Source of the DNA: an uncultured Bacteroides sp. | GTDB taxonomy: Bacteria > Bacteroidota > Bacteroidia > Bacteroidales > Bacteroidaceae | NCBI GenBank assembly: GCA_937890825.1 | Contig: CALADS010000078.1 | Span: 67,687-131,686 of the forward strand | Reading direction: 5' to 3' | Length of the DNA stretch: 64,000 nucleotides | Part shown: positions 1 through 8,050 of the stretch, one piece after another | Position numbering within the stretch: position 1 is the stretch's first letter | How the letters are laid out: every line of letters begins with the position of its first letter | Made by a program: the position numbers and the translations under genes | Notes under the pieces: model-generated | Told to the model about the DNA's origin: nothing | Database searches by the model: none | Seen by the model: only the letters and a program-made list of their open reading frames with translations

Positions 1-1895
1 AAATATTGCCAGTCGCGTAAGATATAGCGTTGGTACGACAGTTCGGCAGTTACCTGGAAGTAGTCGTCCGGCCATTTCAGACGCTTACCGAACATCACGG
101 CCAATCCCCACATCTGGATAGACTTGTCCGGGTCGTAATAGTTCTCGTAGCTGTTATAGTTGCCATAGTTATACATTCCGTAGCCATACATACCGCTGTA
201 ATAGCTGTTATAGTAGCTGTTCATGTAGGCAGAGTTATAGTATTGGCTACTGATATCGGTCTGACGAGAGTAGAAACCGGATATAGAGAAGGCATTCGGA
301 CGCTTGCCGCCAAACCACGGGTCGTAGAATGAGATGCTGTACGACTGGTAATATTTGGCATTGGTCTGTCCGCTGATGGTCAGTGTCTGTCCGTCGCCCT
401 GTGGCAAGATACCGCGGTAGTTCTCGCCAGGATGCAGCAGATTGGCCACAGAGAAGTTGGTGAACTTCAAGCTCAGTTTTCCGATAACACCTGTCTGCCC
501 CCAGCCGGCAGAGAATTCCACCTGGTCGTTGGCTTTGGAAATCAAGTTATAACCGATATCTACCGTACCATCTTCCGGTCTTGGTTTGATGTCGGGTGTA
601 ATTTGTTCCGGGTCGAAGTGGCCCATCTGCTGAATTTCACGCATAGAGCGCATCAAGTCTTCGCGGCTGAACAACTGTCCTGGGCGGGTGCGGAGTTCGC
701 GGCGTACCACGTTCTCGTACAAGCGGTCGTTACCATTGATGCTGATTTTGTTGATGGTAGCCTGACGTCCTTCGTAGATACGCATTTCCAGGTCGATGGA
801 GTCGCCTACGATGTTCACTTCCACGGGGTCTAGGCTATAGAACAGGTAACCGTTGTTATAGTACAAGTTACCGATAGCATCTTCGTCGGTTTGTGTACGC
901 TCTTCCAGCAGTTTCTGATTGTACACATCTCCTTTTTTCATGCGCAGCAGGTAGTTCAACTGTTCCGATGGATATAAGGTGTTACCTACCCACGATACAT
1001 TGCGCAGATAATATTTTTGTCCTTCTTCAATTTCCAGGTATACGTCTACCGTGCGGTCGTCGTAGGGCGTGACGCTGTCTTTTACAATCATGGCATCACG
1101 GTATCCCAATTCGTTATATTTGTCAATAATCAACTGTTTGTCGGCCTCATAATTCTCTTCTACGAACTTCTTGGTGCGGAACAAGTTGACCAGTTTGCCC
1201 TTTTCATTCGTCTTCTTCATCACCTTCTTCAGCTTTTTAGTCTTGATGGCATGGTTTCCGGTGATGGTAATTTGATGTACTTTTACTTTCTCCTTCTTGT
1301 CGATACTGATATCTACCAATACCTCGTTCTCCTTTTCGGGGTTATCTTTCTGGCTGATGATGACTTCTGCATTCTTGAATCCCTTATCGTCGAAATAGCG
1401 TTTGATGAGTGTTTTGGCGCGGTCTATGGCATTCGGGGTAATCTGATTACCCTTCAGCAGAGCCACGCGGGCTTCCAAATCTTCCCGTTCAGACTTCTTT
1501 ACACCGTGGTAGCGGATATCCGATACGCGCGGCCGCATGGTCAGGTAGATAGTCAGCCAAATTTTATCTCCTTCTATCTTATCGGCTGTAATTTTTACAT
1601 CAGAGAACAAGCCATGACGCCAGTACCGTTTACAAGCCTGGGTAATTTCATCACCCGGTACACTGATTACCTGTTTCTTGGTCAGTCCGGAGAGGCCAAT
1701 GATGACATAGTCTTCATAATTCTTGGCACCTACAACTTTGATGTCTGCTATTTCATACTTTTTCGGTTGTCCGGAGTATAGGATAACAGGTTTGTCTGTT
1801 TCATTTCCGGCATTCGCCTCTTGTGCGGCTGCATGCTGGGTATAGCCAAAGATGCAGATGCATGTGATGAGTATGGAGAATATACGATAGTACAT
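1..1895 (-). CDS. bamA: BamA/YaeT outer-membrane assembly factor (3' end outside window)
   Basis: Central subunit of the machine that folds beta-barrel proteins into the outer membrane. From the ATG at 1895 I read about 631 residues before the window edge. They comprise a signal peptide ending near AAAQE, serial POTRA repeats (typical stretches read GLFSDVKI and GNHAIKTKKLKKV), and the start of the Omp85 barrel (VEFSAGWGQTGVIGKLSLKFTNFS). The first barrel part carries a stretch of about 45 residues dominated by Tyr, Asn, Ser and Gly (about bases 121-255), probably a surface loop. The gene lies 30 nt downstream of uppS on the same strand, so cotranscription with uppS and the lipoprotein gene before it is likely. 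The family call is firm; the barrel end is not seen. Confidence 0.95.
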   Translation of the reverse strand, partial: MYYRIFSILITCICIFGYTQHAAAQEANAGNETDKPVILYSGQPKKYEIADIKVVGAKNYEDYVIIGLSGLTKKQVISVPGDEITQACKRYWRHGLFSDVKITADKIEGDKIWLTIYLTMRPRVSDIRYHGVKKSEREDLEARVALLKGNQITPNAIDRAKTLIKRYFDDKGFKNAEVIISQKDNPEKENEVLVDISIDKKEKVKVHQITITGNHAIKTKKLKKVMKKTNEKGKLVNLFRTKKFVEENYEADKQLIIDKYNELGYRDAMIVKDSVTPYDDRTVDVYLEIEEGQKYYLRNVSWVGNTLYPSEQLNYLLRMKKGDVYNQKLLEERTQTDEDAIGNLYYNNGYLFYSLDPVEVNIVGDSIDLEMRIYEGRQATINKISINGNDRLYENVVRRELRTRPGQLFSREDLMRSMREIQQMGHFDPEQITPDIKPRPEDGTVDIGYNLISKANDQVEFSAGWGQTGVIGKLSLKFTNFSVANLLHPGENYRGILPQGDGQTLTISGQTNAKYYQSYSISFYDPWFGGKRPNAFSISGFYSRQTDISSQYYNSAYMNSYYNSYYSGMYGYGMYNYGNYNSYENYYDPDKSIQMWGLAVMFGKRLKWPDDYFQVTAELSYQRYILRDWQY

Positions 1896-1925
1896 GAATA
1901 TGATGGTTATTAGGTTTTTTGAATT

Positions 1926-2660
1926 TTAACGGATTTGTTCGCTAGTTTTGCCGAATCTGCGTTCTCTTTTCTGATAGTCGCAGAGAGCTTGTTTGAATTC
2001 TTCTGCCCGGAAGTCTGGCCAGAATGTATCACAAAAGTAAAGTTCGGAGTATGCGCATTGCCATAGCAGGTAATTGCTCAGTCTGAGTTCCCCTCCGGTT
2101 CGTATCAGTAAATCCGGATCGGGCATAAATGACGTGGTTAGATGGCGGTTCACAGTTTCGTCGTCTATTTGTTCGGGTTGCAGTTTCCCTTCTTTTACCA
2201 GTTCGGCCACCTGCTTCATAGCTTCTGTTATTTCCCATCGGGCCGAATAGCTGAGTGCCAGCACCAGGCACATACCCGTATTGGCAGCGGTATGTTCTAT
2301 ACAGAGGTTGAGCCGTTCCTGTACATTATCCGGAAGTTTCTTCACGTCGCCGATGACCTGAAAGCGTACATTATTCTTCATGAATGTCTCTTCCTTGATG
2401 CTTTCAAAAAGCAGCGACATCAAGGCGGCTATTTCTGCCGAAGGGCGATTCCAGTTTTCGGTAGAGAAGGTGTATAGCGTCAGAAACTTGATTCCTAATC
2501 GTGCAGCTTCTTCTGTAATGATATGTACAGTTTCTGCACCGGCTTGATGTCCAAAGCAGCGTTCCAGTCCGCGTTGTTTAGCCCAACGTCCGTTGCCGTC
2601 CATGATGATAGCTACGTGTTGGGGAATCCGGTTCATATCGATTTGCTCAGTGTGTTGCAT
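1926..2660 (-). CDS. uppS: Isoprenyl transferase (undecaprenyl diphosphate synthase)
   Basis: Cytoplasmic cis-prenyltransferase that extends farnesyl diphosphate with isopentenyl diphosphate to make the C55 lipid carrier for peptidoglycan and surface glycans. The 244-residue product has the family signature HVAIIMDGNGRWAKQRG at residues 15-31, with the catalytic Asp at 21. Near the C-terminus it has the RTGGELRLSNYLLWQ block that binds isopentenyl diphosphate. Length is normal. An alternative start is Met9 (MNRIP), which fits many homologues better. It sits 16 nt after the lipoprotein gene and 30 nt before bamA, an envelope-biogenesis operon arrangement. Confidence 0.96.
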   Translation of the reverse strand: MQHTEQIDMNRIPQHVAIIMDGNGRWAKQRGLERCFGHQAGAETVHIITEEAARLGIKFLTLYTFSTENWNRPSAEIAALMSLLFESIKEETFMKNNVRFQVIGDVKKLPDNVQERLNLCIEHTAANTGMCLVLALSYSARWEITEAMKQVAELVKEGKLQPEQIDDETVNRHLTTSFMPDPDLLIRTGGELRLSNYLLWQCAYSELYFCDTFWPDFRAEEFKQALCDYQKRERRFGKTSEQIR

Positions 2661-2676
2661 TTCTATATTCTTAGAA

Positions 2677-4125
2677 TTATTTTTGGTAGCCTATTCTGTT
2701 CAAGCGGCCTCTCCAGATGGCGTTGTTCTGTTGGCCGTTGTTGGAAGTTCCGCCGGAAATCAGCCAGATATATTGTTCGTTGTCGATAGTCATGCTGTAG
2801 TTCTCTCTTTTGGCAGCTTCTTTGGGCAGGAAGAATTTCTTGCTTGCTTCATACCAGGCCAGGTGATTTTTGGAACTGTAGATGAAATCCAATTTCTCAC
2901 CGAAGATGTAGCACGTGCCGTCGTAGTTCATAACCGCTGGTTGGTAGCCTATTTTTTCGGTAAGGCAATAGCTCTTATACTCAGTGCTGGGATCCAGGAG
3001 GGTCCAGCTTGCACCGTCGTATGCCCAGGGGATGATTTTTTCGTCCTCTGCTGCTACCTTGCCCACCACCATTACTTGAGGCAGGAAGTTGGTAGTCTGG
3101 TATTCTGCTGTATAGAGATTTTCTGTGGGGAATTTTTCAGGCAATTCGTAGATGCTCTCAGCTTTCCATGCTGTCAGTTCTCCGTTCGAAGTGATAGAGT
3201 ATGCCTTTCCTTCTTGTTCCAGCAGTCCCAGCAGCGTTCCATTGAATCCCCCCATCAGTTTTTTCAGGGTATATCCTTGGGGTAGAGTAGTATTGAAGTC
3301 TTCAGACGTTTCCCACTCCAGGCCGTTGATTGATTTATATAGTTTGCCTTCAGTTACGGTATAAAGAGTTTCTGTGGTCTGTGCTTTTGGCGCATTCCAC
3401 ACATTCAATTTTACCACTGCAGGCACCTCGGTCAGATGGATGCCTTGCAGCGCGCTCTTGCTCCAATTGCTGTACGCCTGTCCGTCAGTAGATTTCCCGG
3501 CTTGGGGTACGTATATGCCGTTTTGATAAAGTGATACGCCGTCTACCTCTTTAATATATAGAAGAATGCGGTCGTTCAGTGTTACGGCTGTCTGCTGATG
3601 GGCTATGGATGTCTCCGGTAATCCGGGAGTATCCAATTGTTGCCAACGAATAGAATCAGGGTCGTGCTCGTAGATACTGATATGAAGAGTATATTCCAGC
3701 GAGGTCGACATGTCGGCTGCCAGAATCTTGTATTTGATGCCGTTCAGAAAGTCTCCAGTGGGGCGGATATCGCCGCCGCGGTAGATGTTCGAAGCACTGG
3801 TCAGGTTTTGATGGTTGTTTAGGTTTACAATCGTGTCTTTTCCCAATAATCCGGCCGTAATATACCCACTTACTTGAAAGGTATCTATCCGGATGCTGTC
3901 AATCAGCGTGTCAGAGCCTACGGGAAGAGGTTCCAGATTATAAATCTGTCTATTGATTTGGTCGATTGCAAATTTATAATGTTTGCCGTAGATGGTATCC
4001 AGTCCGAATGCGCGGACAGTTGCATCAGAACTGGCTACAAAAGTGTCTTCAGAGTCCAGGCATGAACTGACAGCAACAGATACAAACAGAATACAAGCGA
4101 TGATTGATAAAAAGTTTATTCTCAT
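2677..4125 (-). CDS. DUF6242-like exported lipoprotein, function unknown
   Basis: A 482-residue lipoprotein. The N-terminus is a signal peptide with lipobox VSSC followed by acidic residues (LDSEDT), the pattern that sends Bacteroides lipoproteins to the cell surface. The rest looks like a beta-rich repeat protein with recurring short Trp and Tyr motifs, including a C-terminal segment ending NNAIWRGRLNRIG. I associate it with the Bacteroidales family DUF6242 by recall of its start (SDATVRAFGLDT) and overall form. It is the first gene of the uppS-bamA operon, which suggests envelope work, but no enzymatic motif is visible. Confidence 0.75.
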   Translation of the reverse strand: MRINFLSIIACILFVSVAVSSCLDSEDTFVASSDATVRAFGLDTIYGKHYKFAIDQINRQIYNLEPLPVGSDTLIDSIRIDTFQVSGYITAGLLGKDTIVNLNNHQNLTSASNIYRGGDIRPTGDFLNGIKYKILAADMSTSLEYTLHISIYEHDPDSIRWQQLDTPGLPETSIAHQQTAVTLNDRILLYIKEVDGVSLYQNGIYVPQAGKSTDGQAYSNWSKSALQGIHLTEVPAVVKLNVWNAPKAQTTETLYTVTEGKLYKSINGLEWETSEDFNTTLPQGYTLKKLMGGFNGTLLGLLEQEGKAYSITSNGELTAWKAESIYELPEKFPTENLYTAEYQTTNFLPQVMVVGKVAAEDEKIIPWAYDGASWTLLDPSTEYKSYCLTEKIGYQPAVMNYDGTCYIFGEKLDFIYSSKNHLAWYEASKKFFLPKEAAKRENYSMTIDNEQYIWLISGGTSNNGQQNNAIWRGRLNRIGYQK

Positions 4126-4285
4126 TTTGTAAGTTAGTGTTTATTTACAAGTTGCAAAAATAGGAACATTTTTTTCTATAATCGGCAAAAACGATAAGAT
4201 TTATATAAAATTATGGTTAAATGAATAGTTTTTCCGCATATATTCAGCAACTTTCCAAGCAACTTGCCGGTTTATATAGGGGTGA

Positions 4286-4351
4286 GTCCTAGTCAAGTCC
4301 TAGTCAACTCCTGACCAGCTCCTGACCAACTCCTAACCAAGTCCGGCGTAT
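4286..4351. repeat. Array of six 11-bp CTCC/GTCC units
   Basis: Six consecutive 11-mers in perfect register: GTCCTAGTCAA twice, CTCCTGACCAG, CTCCTGACCAA, CTCCTAACCAA and GTCCGGCGTAT. The period is not a multiple of three, so it is not coding. It lies between the end of ribD and the start of the DUF6242 lipoprotein gene. Related arrays occur at 27101-27183 and 48045-48158. Confidence 0.85.
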
Positions 4352-4370
4352 AAGAACCGGACATAATCCT

Positions 4371-4396
4371 ATGCAGAAGCGGCCCGGTTTCTGCAT
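4371..4396 (-). terminator. Hairpin directly after the ribD stop codon
   Basis: ATGCAGAA pairs with TTCTGCAT across a GC-rich loop of ten bases, immediately after the ribD stop codon. There is no U tract on the minus strand, so it may stabilise the 3' end rather than act as a classical terminator. Confidence 0.5.
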
Positions 4397-5434
4397 TTAG
4401 TTGCGGGTGACAGGCAGGATGTTGCGACCGAAGTGACGCTCTATGTCGCCTGTAATCCCCCCGTGCAACACCGGTGCTTTTACCCCGGCATGTAGCAGCT
4501 GCGGGCACTTCTCTATGAAAATCTCATCCCAGTAGTTGCCATCAATAAATGATTGCAGCAGTTGACTGCCTCCTTCTACCAAGAGCGATTGTAGCTTTTT
4601 GTTATACAAAATCTTACATAACTGTGGAAGCAGGTCTTGCTGAAAATCCATGCGGATGTATTCCACGCCAGGCTTGTTGGGATGCTCTTGCTCGGTCAGT
4701 ACCAGCGTGGGTACCGTTCCATCAAACAAATGCAGAGTATGGGGCAGTTGCAGGCAGCGGTCTATGACGATGCGTACGGGTGAAGGCCCGTACCAATTCC
4801 TTACATTCAGACTTGGATTGTCCAGCAGAGCCGTGCGCGTACCTACCAATATAGCACTGTGTTCGGCTCTTCTCTTATGCACTAACATGGCTGTCAGCGG
4901 ATTGGATAATACCACAGGCTGGCCGTCGGTGCGGCATACGTCCAGAAATCCGTCGGCCGACTCGGCCCACTTCAGCGTGATAAACGGGCGATGGTGTGCA
5001 TGAAAAGTGACAAACCGCCGAATCAGCTGTTGGCATTCCTCCTCCAGTACCCCTACAATCACCTCTCTGCCCGCATCGCGCAGCTTCTGTATGCCTCTGC
5101 CTGCCACTTTAGCAAAAGGGTCCTGGCAGCCGATGACTATCCGTGGAATCTGTTTCTCGATGATAAGGTCGGCGCAGGGAGGCGTCTTGCCATAATGAGC
5201 GCAAGGCTCCAGACTGACGTAAATGGTGCTTTCTTTCAGCAGCTCCGGCTGCTTCACCGACCGGATGGCGTTGACTTCGGCATGTGCTTCACCGCAGCGT
5301 ACGTGGTATCCTTCGCCGATAATTTTACCCTGGTGCACGATAACTGCCCCTACCATGGGGTTTGGGGCAGCATTGCATAACCCATTCATGGCCAGCTTTA
5401 TGCACCTTCTCATGTATTTTTCTTCTTCCATCAT
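4397..5434 (-). CDS. ribD: Bifunctional riboflavin biosynthesis deaminase/reductase RibD
   Basis: Catalyses the second and third steps of riboflavin synthesis: deamination of the diaminopyrimidine made from GTP, then NADPH-dependent reduction of its ribosyl side chain. The N-terminal zinc deaminase domain shows NPMVGAVIV, GEAHAEVNAI and SLEPCAHYGKTPPCADLI. The C-terminal reductase domain includes TLKWAESADGF and LLVEGGSQLLQSF. I start at the ATG at 5434 (MMEEEKYMRR); the frame is open further upstream but that part is not family-like. The product is 345 residues, normal for RibD. It diverges from prmC with about 58 bp between starts. RibBA, another step of the pathway, is 8.5 kb away. Confidence 0.95.
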   Translation of the reverse strand: MMEEEKYMRRCIKLAMNGLCNAAPNPMVGAVIVHQGKIIGEGYHVRCGEAHAEVNAIRSVKQPELLKESTIYVSLEPCAHYGKTPPCADLIIEKQIPRIVIGCQDPFAKVAGRGIQKLRDAGREVIVGVLEEECQQLIRRFVTFHAHHRPFITLKWAESADGFLDVCRTDGQPVVLSNPLTAMLVHKRRAEHSAILVGTRTALLDNPSLNVRNWYGPSPVRIVIDRCLQLPHTLHLFDGTVPTLVLTEQEHPNKPGVEYIRMDFQQDLLPQLCKILYNKKLQSLLVEGGSQLLQSFIDGNYWDEIFIEKCPQLLHAGVKAPVLHGGITGDIERHFGRNILPVTRN

Positions 5435-5457
5435 TGGCTCGTTTTTCGGATTATTCT

Positions 5458-5465
5458 TAATTTTG
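5458..5465 (+). promoter_or_regulatory. Bacteroides -7 element for prmC-recX
   Basis: TAATTTTG matches TAnnTTTG, 27 bp before the prmC ATG, in the short divergent region shared with ribD. No clear -33 TTTG is seen. Confidence 0.55.
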
Positions 5466-5492
5466 CAGGCTGAAAACCAACCTTGTATATTC

Positions 5493-6329
5493 ATGAGTCC
5501 CACAGCTTTTTCTATCTGTACCCGCCTGCAGCAATGCTACTCCCGTAGTGAGGCATTGGCTATGACCCGTATCATCTGTTGCGAAATCTTGCAGCAGAGC
5601 ACTGTGGACTATTACGTGGGCAAAGATATAATTTTATCTGCAAAAGAAGAAGAGGAGTTGGAAAGCATTCTTCTGCGTTTGCTTCAATTTGAGCCGATAC
5701 AGTATGTGCAGGGTAAGGCTCGCTTTTGGGGGCGTACTTTCAAGGTAGCTCCCGGTGTGCTTATACCGCGGCCCGAAACCGAGGAGTTGGTAGAGGTTAT
5801 GTTGCGGGATATTCCGTTCGATGCGCACATCTTGGATATAGGTACAGGTAGCGGGTGTATAGCTGTAACCTTATCGAAAGAACGGCCCCAGGCTGAAGTC
5901 GTGGCTTGGGATGTGTCGGATAAAGCTATTCTTTTGGCCCAGGAAAACAATGCTTTGCTGGGGGCAAAGGTTAGCTTTGAGCAGTGCGATGTGTTGCAGG
6001 TGGCTCCCACAGATGAAGCATGCTTCGATGTGATTGTCAGTAATCCGCCTTATGTGCTGGATAAAGAACGAGCTGATATGGAACCCAATGTGCTGGATTG
6101 GGAACCTGAATTGGCCTTGTTTGTGCCCGACGACGACCCGTTGCTGTTTTACCGCCGCATTGCACAGTTGGGGCTGACGCTGTTGAAGTCTACAGGAAAA
6201 TTGTATTTTGAGATAAACCGAGCGTATGGCCCTCAGACAGCGGAAATGCTGCTTCGCCTGGGGTATGCGTCGGCCAGGGTGTTGAAAGATATTTCCGGCA
6301 ACGACCGGATTGTAATAGCTGAAAGATGA
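5493..6329 (+). CDS. prmC: Peptide chain release factor N5-glutamine methyltransferase
   Basis: Uses S-adenosylmethionine to methylate the Gln of the GGQ motif in release factors, needed for efficient translation termination. It has the class I methyltransferase motif ILDIGTGSGCIAVTL and the HemK/PrmC substrate motif VSNPPYVLD. FWGRTFKVAPGVLIPRPETEELVE before the fold is typical of PrmC and is given here only as its core LIPRPETEELV. The start is the ATG at 5493; the longer open frame upstream runs antisense to ribD. The product has 278 residues. Its stop overlaps the recX start (ATGA), so the two are translationally coupled. Confidence 0.95.
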   Translation: MSPTAFSICTRLQQCYSRSEALAMTRIICCEILQQSTVDYYVGKDIILSAKEEEELESILLRLLQFEPIQYVQGKARFWGRTFKVAPGVLIPRPETEELVEVMLRDIPFDAHILDIGTGSGCIAVTLSKERPQAEVVAWDVSDKAILLAQENNALLGAKVSFEQCDVLQVAPTDEACFDVIVSNPPYVLDKERADMEPNVLDWEPELALFVPDDDPLLFYRRIAQLGLTLLKSTGKLYFEINRAYGPQTAEMLLRLGYASARVLKDISGNDRIVIAER

Positions 6330-6796
6330 CAGAAATAACAGAAAAAGATGCGTTGAGCAGAATGGCTGCCTATTGTGCTTCGGCTGAGCATTGCAGGGCC
6401 GAAGTGGTAGAAAAACTACAGCGTTGGGGTATAGCCTACGACGCCATAGACCGGATTATAGACCGTTTGGAGCAGGAACAGTATATCGATGAAGAGCGTT
6501 ATTGCCGGGCATTCATCCGCGATAAATACCGCTTTGCTAAATGGGGAAAGGTGAAAATCGGCCAGTCTTTGCAACTGAAGAAGATTCCCTCTAAAGTATA
6601 CCGTCCTTTCTTGGATGAAATCGATGAAGAAGAATACTTCTCCATCCTTCAGAAACTTTTGATGGCCAAGCGAAAAAGTATTAGCGCTGAAACCGACTAT
6701 GAACTGAACTGCAAATTGATGCGTTTTGCGCTGAGTCGTGGTTTTGAAATGAAAGATATACGTCGCTGTATTGATGTTTCTGATGAAAATGAGTGA
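6326..6796 (+). CDS. recX: Regulatory protein RecX
   Basis: Small modulator that binds RecA filaments and limits recombinase activity. The 156-residue protein is helical and charged, with tandem three-helix repeats; the central DEERYCRAFIRDKYRFAKWG is the typical RecX block. It overlaps the prmC stop by four bases. Association with prmC rather than recA is unusual compared with Proteobacteria. Function is inferred from family resemblance. Confidence 0.88.
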   Translation: MTEITEKDALSRMAAYCASAEHCRAEVVEKLQRWGIAYDAIDRIIDRLEQEQYIDEERYCRAFIRDKYRFAKWGKVKIGQSLQLKKIPSKVYRPFLDEIDEEEYFSILQKLLMAKRKSISAETDYELNCKLMRFALSRGFEMKDIRRCIDVSDENE

Positions 6797-6846
6797 GGAG
6801 AATGAAAAATATCTCGTTTCTTCTTCCTTTTTTCATTCAGTTTCTG

Positions 6847-6854
6847 TATTTTTG
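6847..6854 (+). promoter_or_regulatory. -7 element for pyrE
   Basis: TATTTTTG matches TAnnTTTG and lies 38 bp before the pyrE ATG, after the recX stop. This suggests pyrE is not simply read through from prmC-recX. Confidence 0.55.
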
Positions 6855-6892
6855 CATCATATTTGAAATTATAAGAAAATAGTTTATTAGCT

Positions 6893-7531
6893 ATGAAAAC
6901 TTTGGAAAGATTATTTGCTGAAAAGTTACTGAAGATTAAAGCAATTAAGTTGCAGCCGGCCAACCCCTTCACCTGGGCATCTGGATGGAAGTCTCCGTTT
7001 TACTGTGATAACCGTAAAACTCTTTCATATCCATCGCTCCGTAGCTTTGTGAAAACGGAGATTACGCGTCTGATATTGGAACGTTTTGGACAGGTAGACG
7101 CCATTGCGGGTGTGGCTACAGGTGCTATCCCTCAGGGAGCTTTGGTGGCTGATGCTCTTAATCTGCCGTTCGTATATGTGCGTTCTACTCCGAAAGACCA
7201 TGGATTGGAAAATCTGATTGAAGGAGAACTTCGTCCGGGTATGAAAGTGGTAGTTATTGAAGATTTGATTTCTACCGGAGGCAGCAGTTTGAAAGCTGTA
7301 GAAGCTATCCGTCGCGACGGTTGTGAGGTAATCGGTATGGTGGCAGCCTATACATATGGCTTCCCGGTAGCCGAAAAAGCATTCAAGGATGCCAAGGTTA
7401 CGTTGGTTACTCTGACTAATTATGAAGCTGTACTCGATGTGGCTTTGCGCACCGGATACATTGAAGAAGCCGATGTGGATACGCTGAATGAGTGGCGTAA
7501 AGACCCTGCCCATTGGGATGCTGGAAAATAA
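6893..7531 (+). CDS. pyrE: Orotate phosphoribosyltransferase
   Basis: Joins orotate to PRPP to give orotidine monophosphate in pyrimidine synthesis. The PRPP-binding motif VVVIEDLISTGGSS is at about residues 119-132. The N-terminal block ANPFTWASGWKSPFYCDNR is family-typical. The 212-residue length is normal. It has its own promoter-like element and is followed by a strong hairpin with a T-rich tail, so it looks monocistronic. Confidence 0.97.
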   Translation: MKTLERLFAEKLLKIKAIKLQPANPFTWASGWKSPFYCDNRKTLSYPSLRSFVKTEITRLILERFGQVDAIAGVATGAIPQGALVADALNLPFVYVRSTPKDHGLENLIEGELRPGMKVVVIEDLISTGGSSLKAVEAIRRDGCEVIGMVAAYTYGFPVAEKAFKDAKVTLVTLTNYEAVLDVALRTGYIEEADVDTLNEWRKDPAHWDAGK

Positions 7532-7561
7532 TTTGTTTTTTTGAAATGATTTATTTTTGAA

Positions 7562-7610
7562 CAAAAGAACCGTTCGGCCAGTCATTGTCCGGGCAGTTCT
7601 TTTGTCTTTT
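7562..7610 (+). terminator. Rho-independent terminator after pyrE
   Basis: CAAAAGAA at 7562 pairs with TTCTTTTG ending at 7604, with an inner CGG/CCG pairing, followed by TCTTTT. It ends 23 bp before the next ATG. Confidence 0.8.
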
Positions 7611-7626
7611 CATATAACTAGGAATA

Positions 7627-8043
7627 ATGACAAAATTTGAAAGTGATGTAAAGTTCATACCGGCTTCGCAAGAGGCTGTTTATGAAAAACTTTCCGATTT
7701 AAATAATCTGGAAAAAGTGAAAGACCGCCTGCCGGCAGATAAAGTGAAGAACCTGACATTCGATTCGGATAGTATGTCGGTAGAGGTGTCTCCGGTAGGG
7801 AAAATCTCGCTGCAGATTGTAGAAAAGGAACCTTGTAAGTGTATCAAGTTTGGCACCACCGATTCGCCCCTTCCGTTTAATCTCTGGATTCAGCTGTTGC
7901 CGGTTACGGAAACAGAATGCAAGATGAAACTGACGATAGGTGTGGAACTGAATCCTTTTATGAAAGCGATGGTGCAGAAACCTTTGCAGGAAGGGTTGCA
8001 GAAAATGGCCGATATGCTGGCTTTGATACCCTATGGAATGTAG
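7627..8043 (+). CDS. SRPBCC-fold small protein, ligand unknown
   Basis: A 138-residue protein opening MTKFESDVKFIPASQEAVYEKLSDLNN, shown here in part as KFESDVKFIPASQEAVYEKL. This resembles the START/Bet v1-like (SRPBCC) fold, a cavity protein that binds hydrophobic ligands. There is no signal peptide and no catalytic motif I can name. It lies 7 nt before argH on the same strand and is probably cotranscribed, but no link to arginine synthesis is evident. Function is unknown. Confidence 0.8.
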   Translation: MTKFESDVKFIPASQEAVYEKLSDLNNLEKVKDRLPADKVKNLTFDSDSMSVEVSPVGKISLQIVEKEPCKCIKFGTTDSPLPFNLWIQLLPVTETECKMKLTIGVELNPFMKAMVQKPLQEGLQKMADMLALIPYGM

Positions 8044-8050
8044 AATTTAA

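Noticed and set aside
4286..4351. CRISPR array
   Set aside because: Units are 11 bp without spacers, and no cas genes are in the window.
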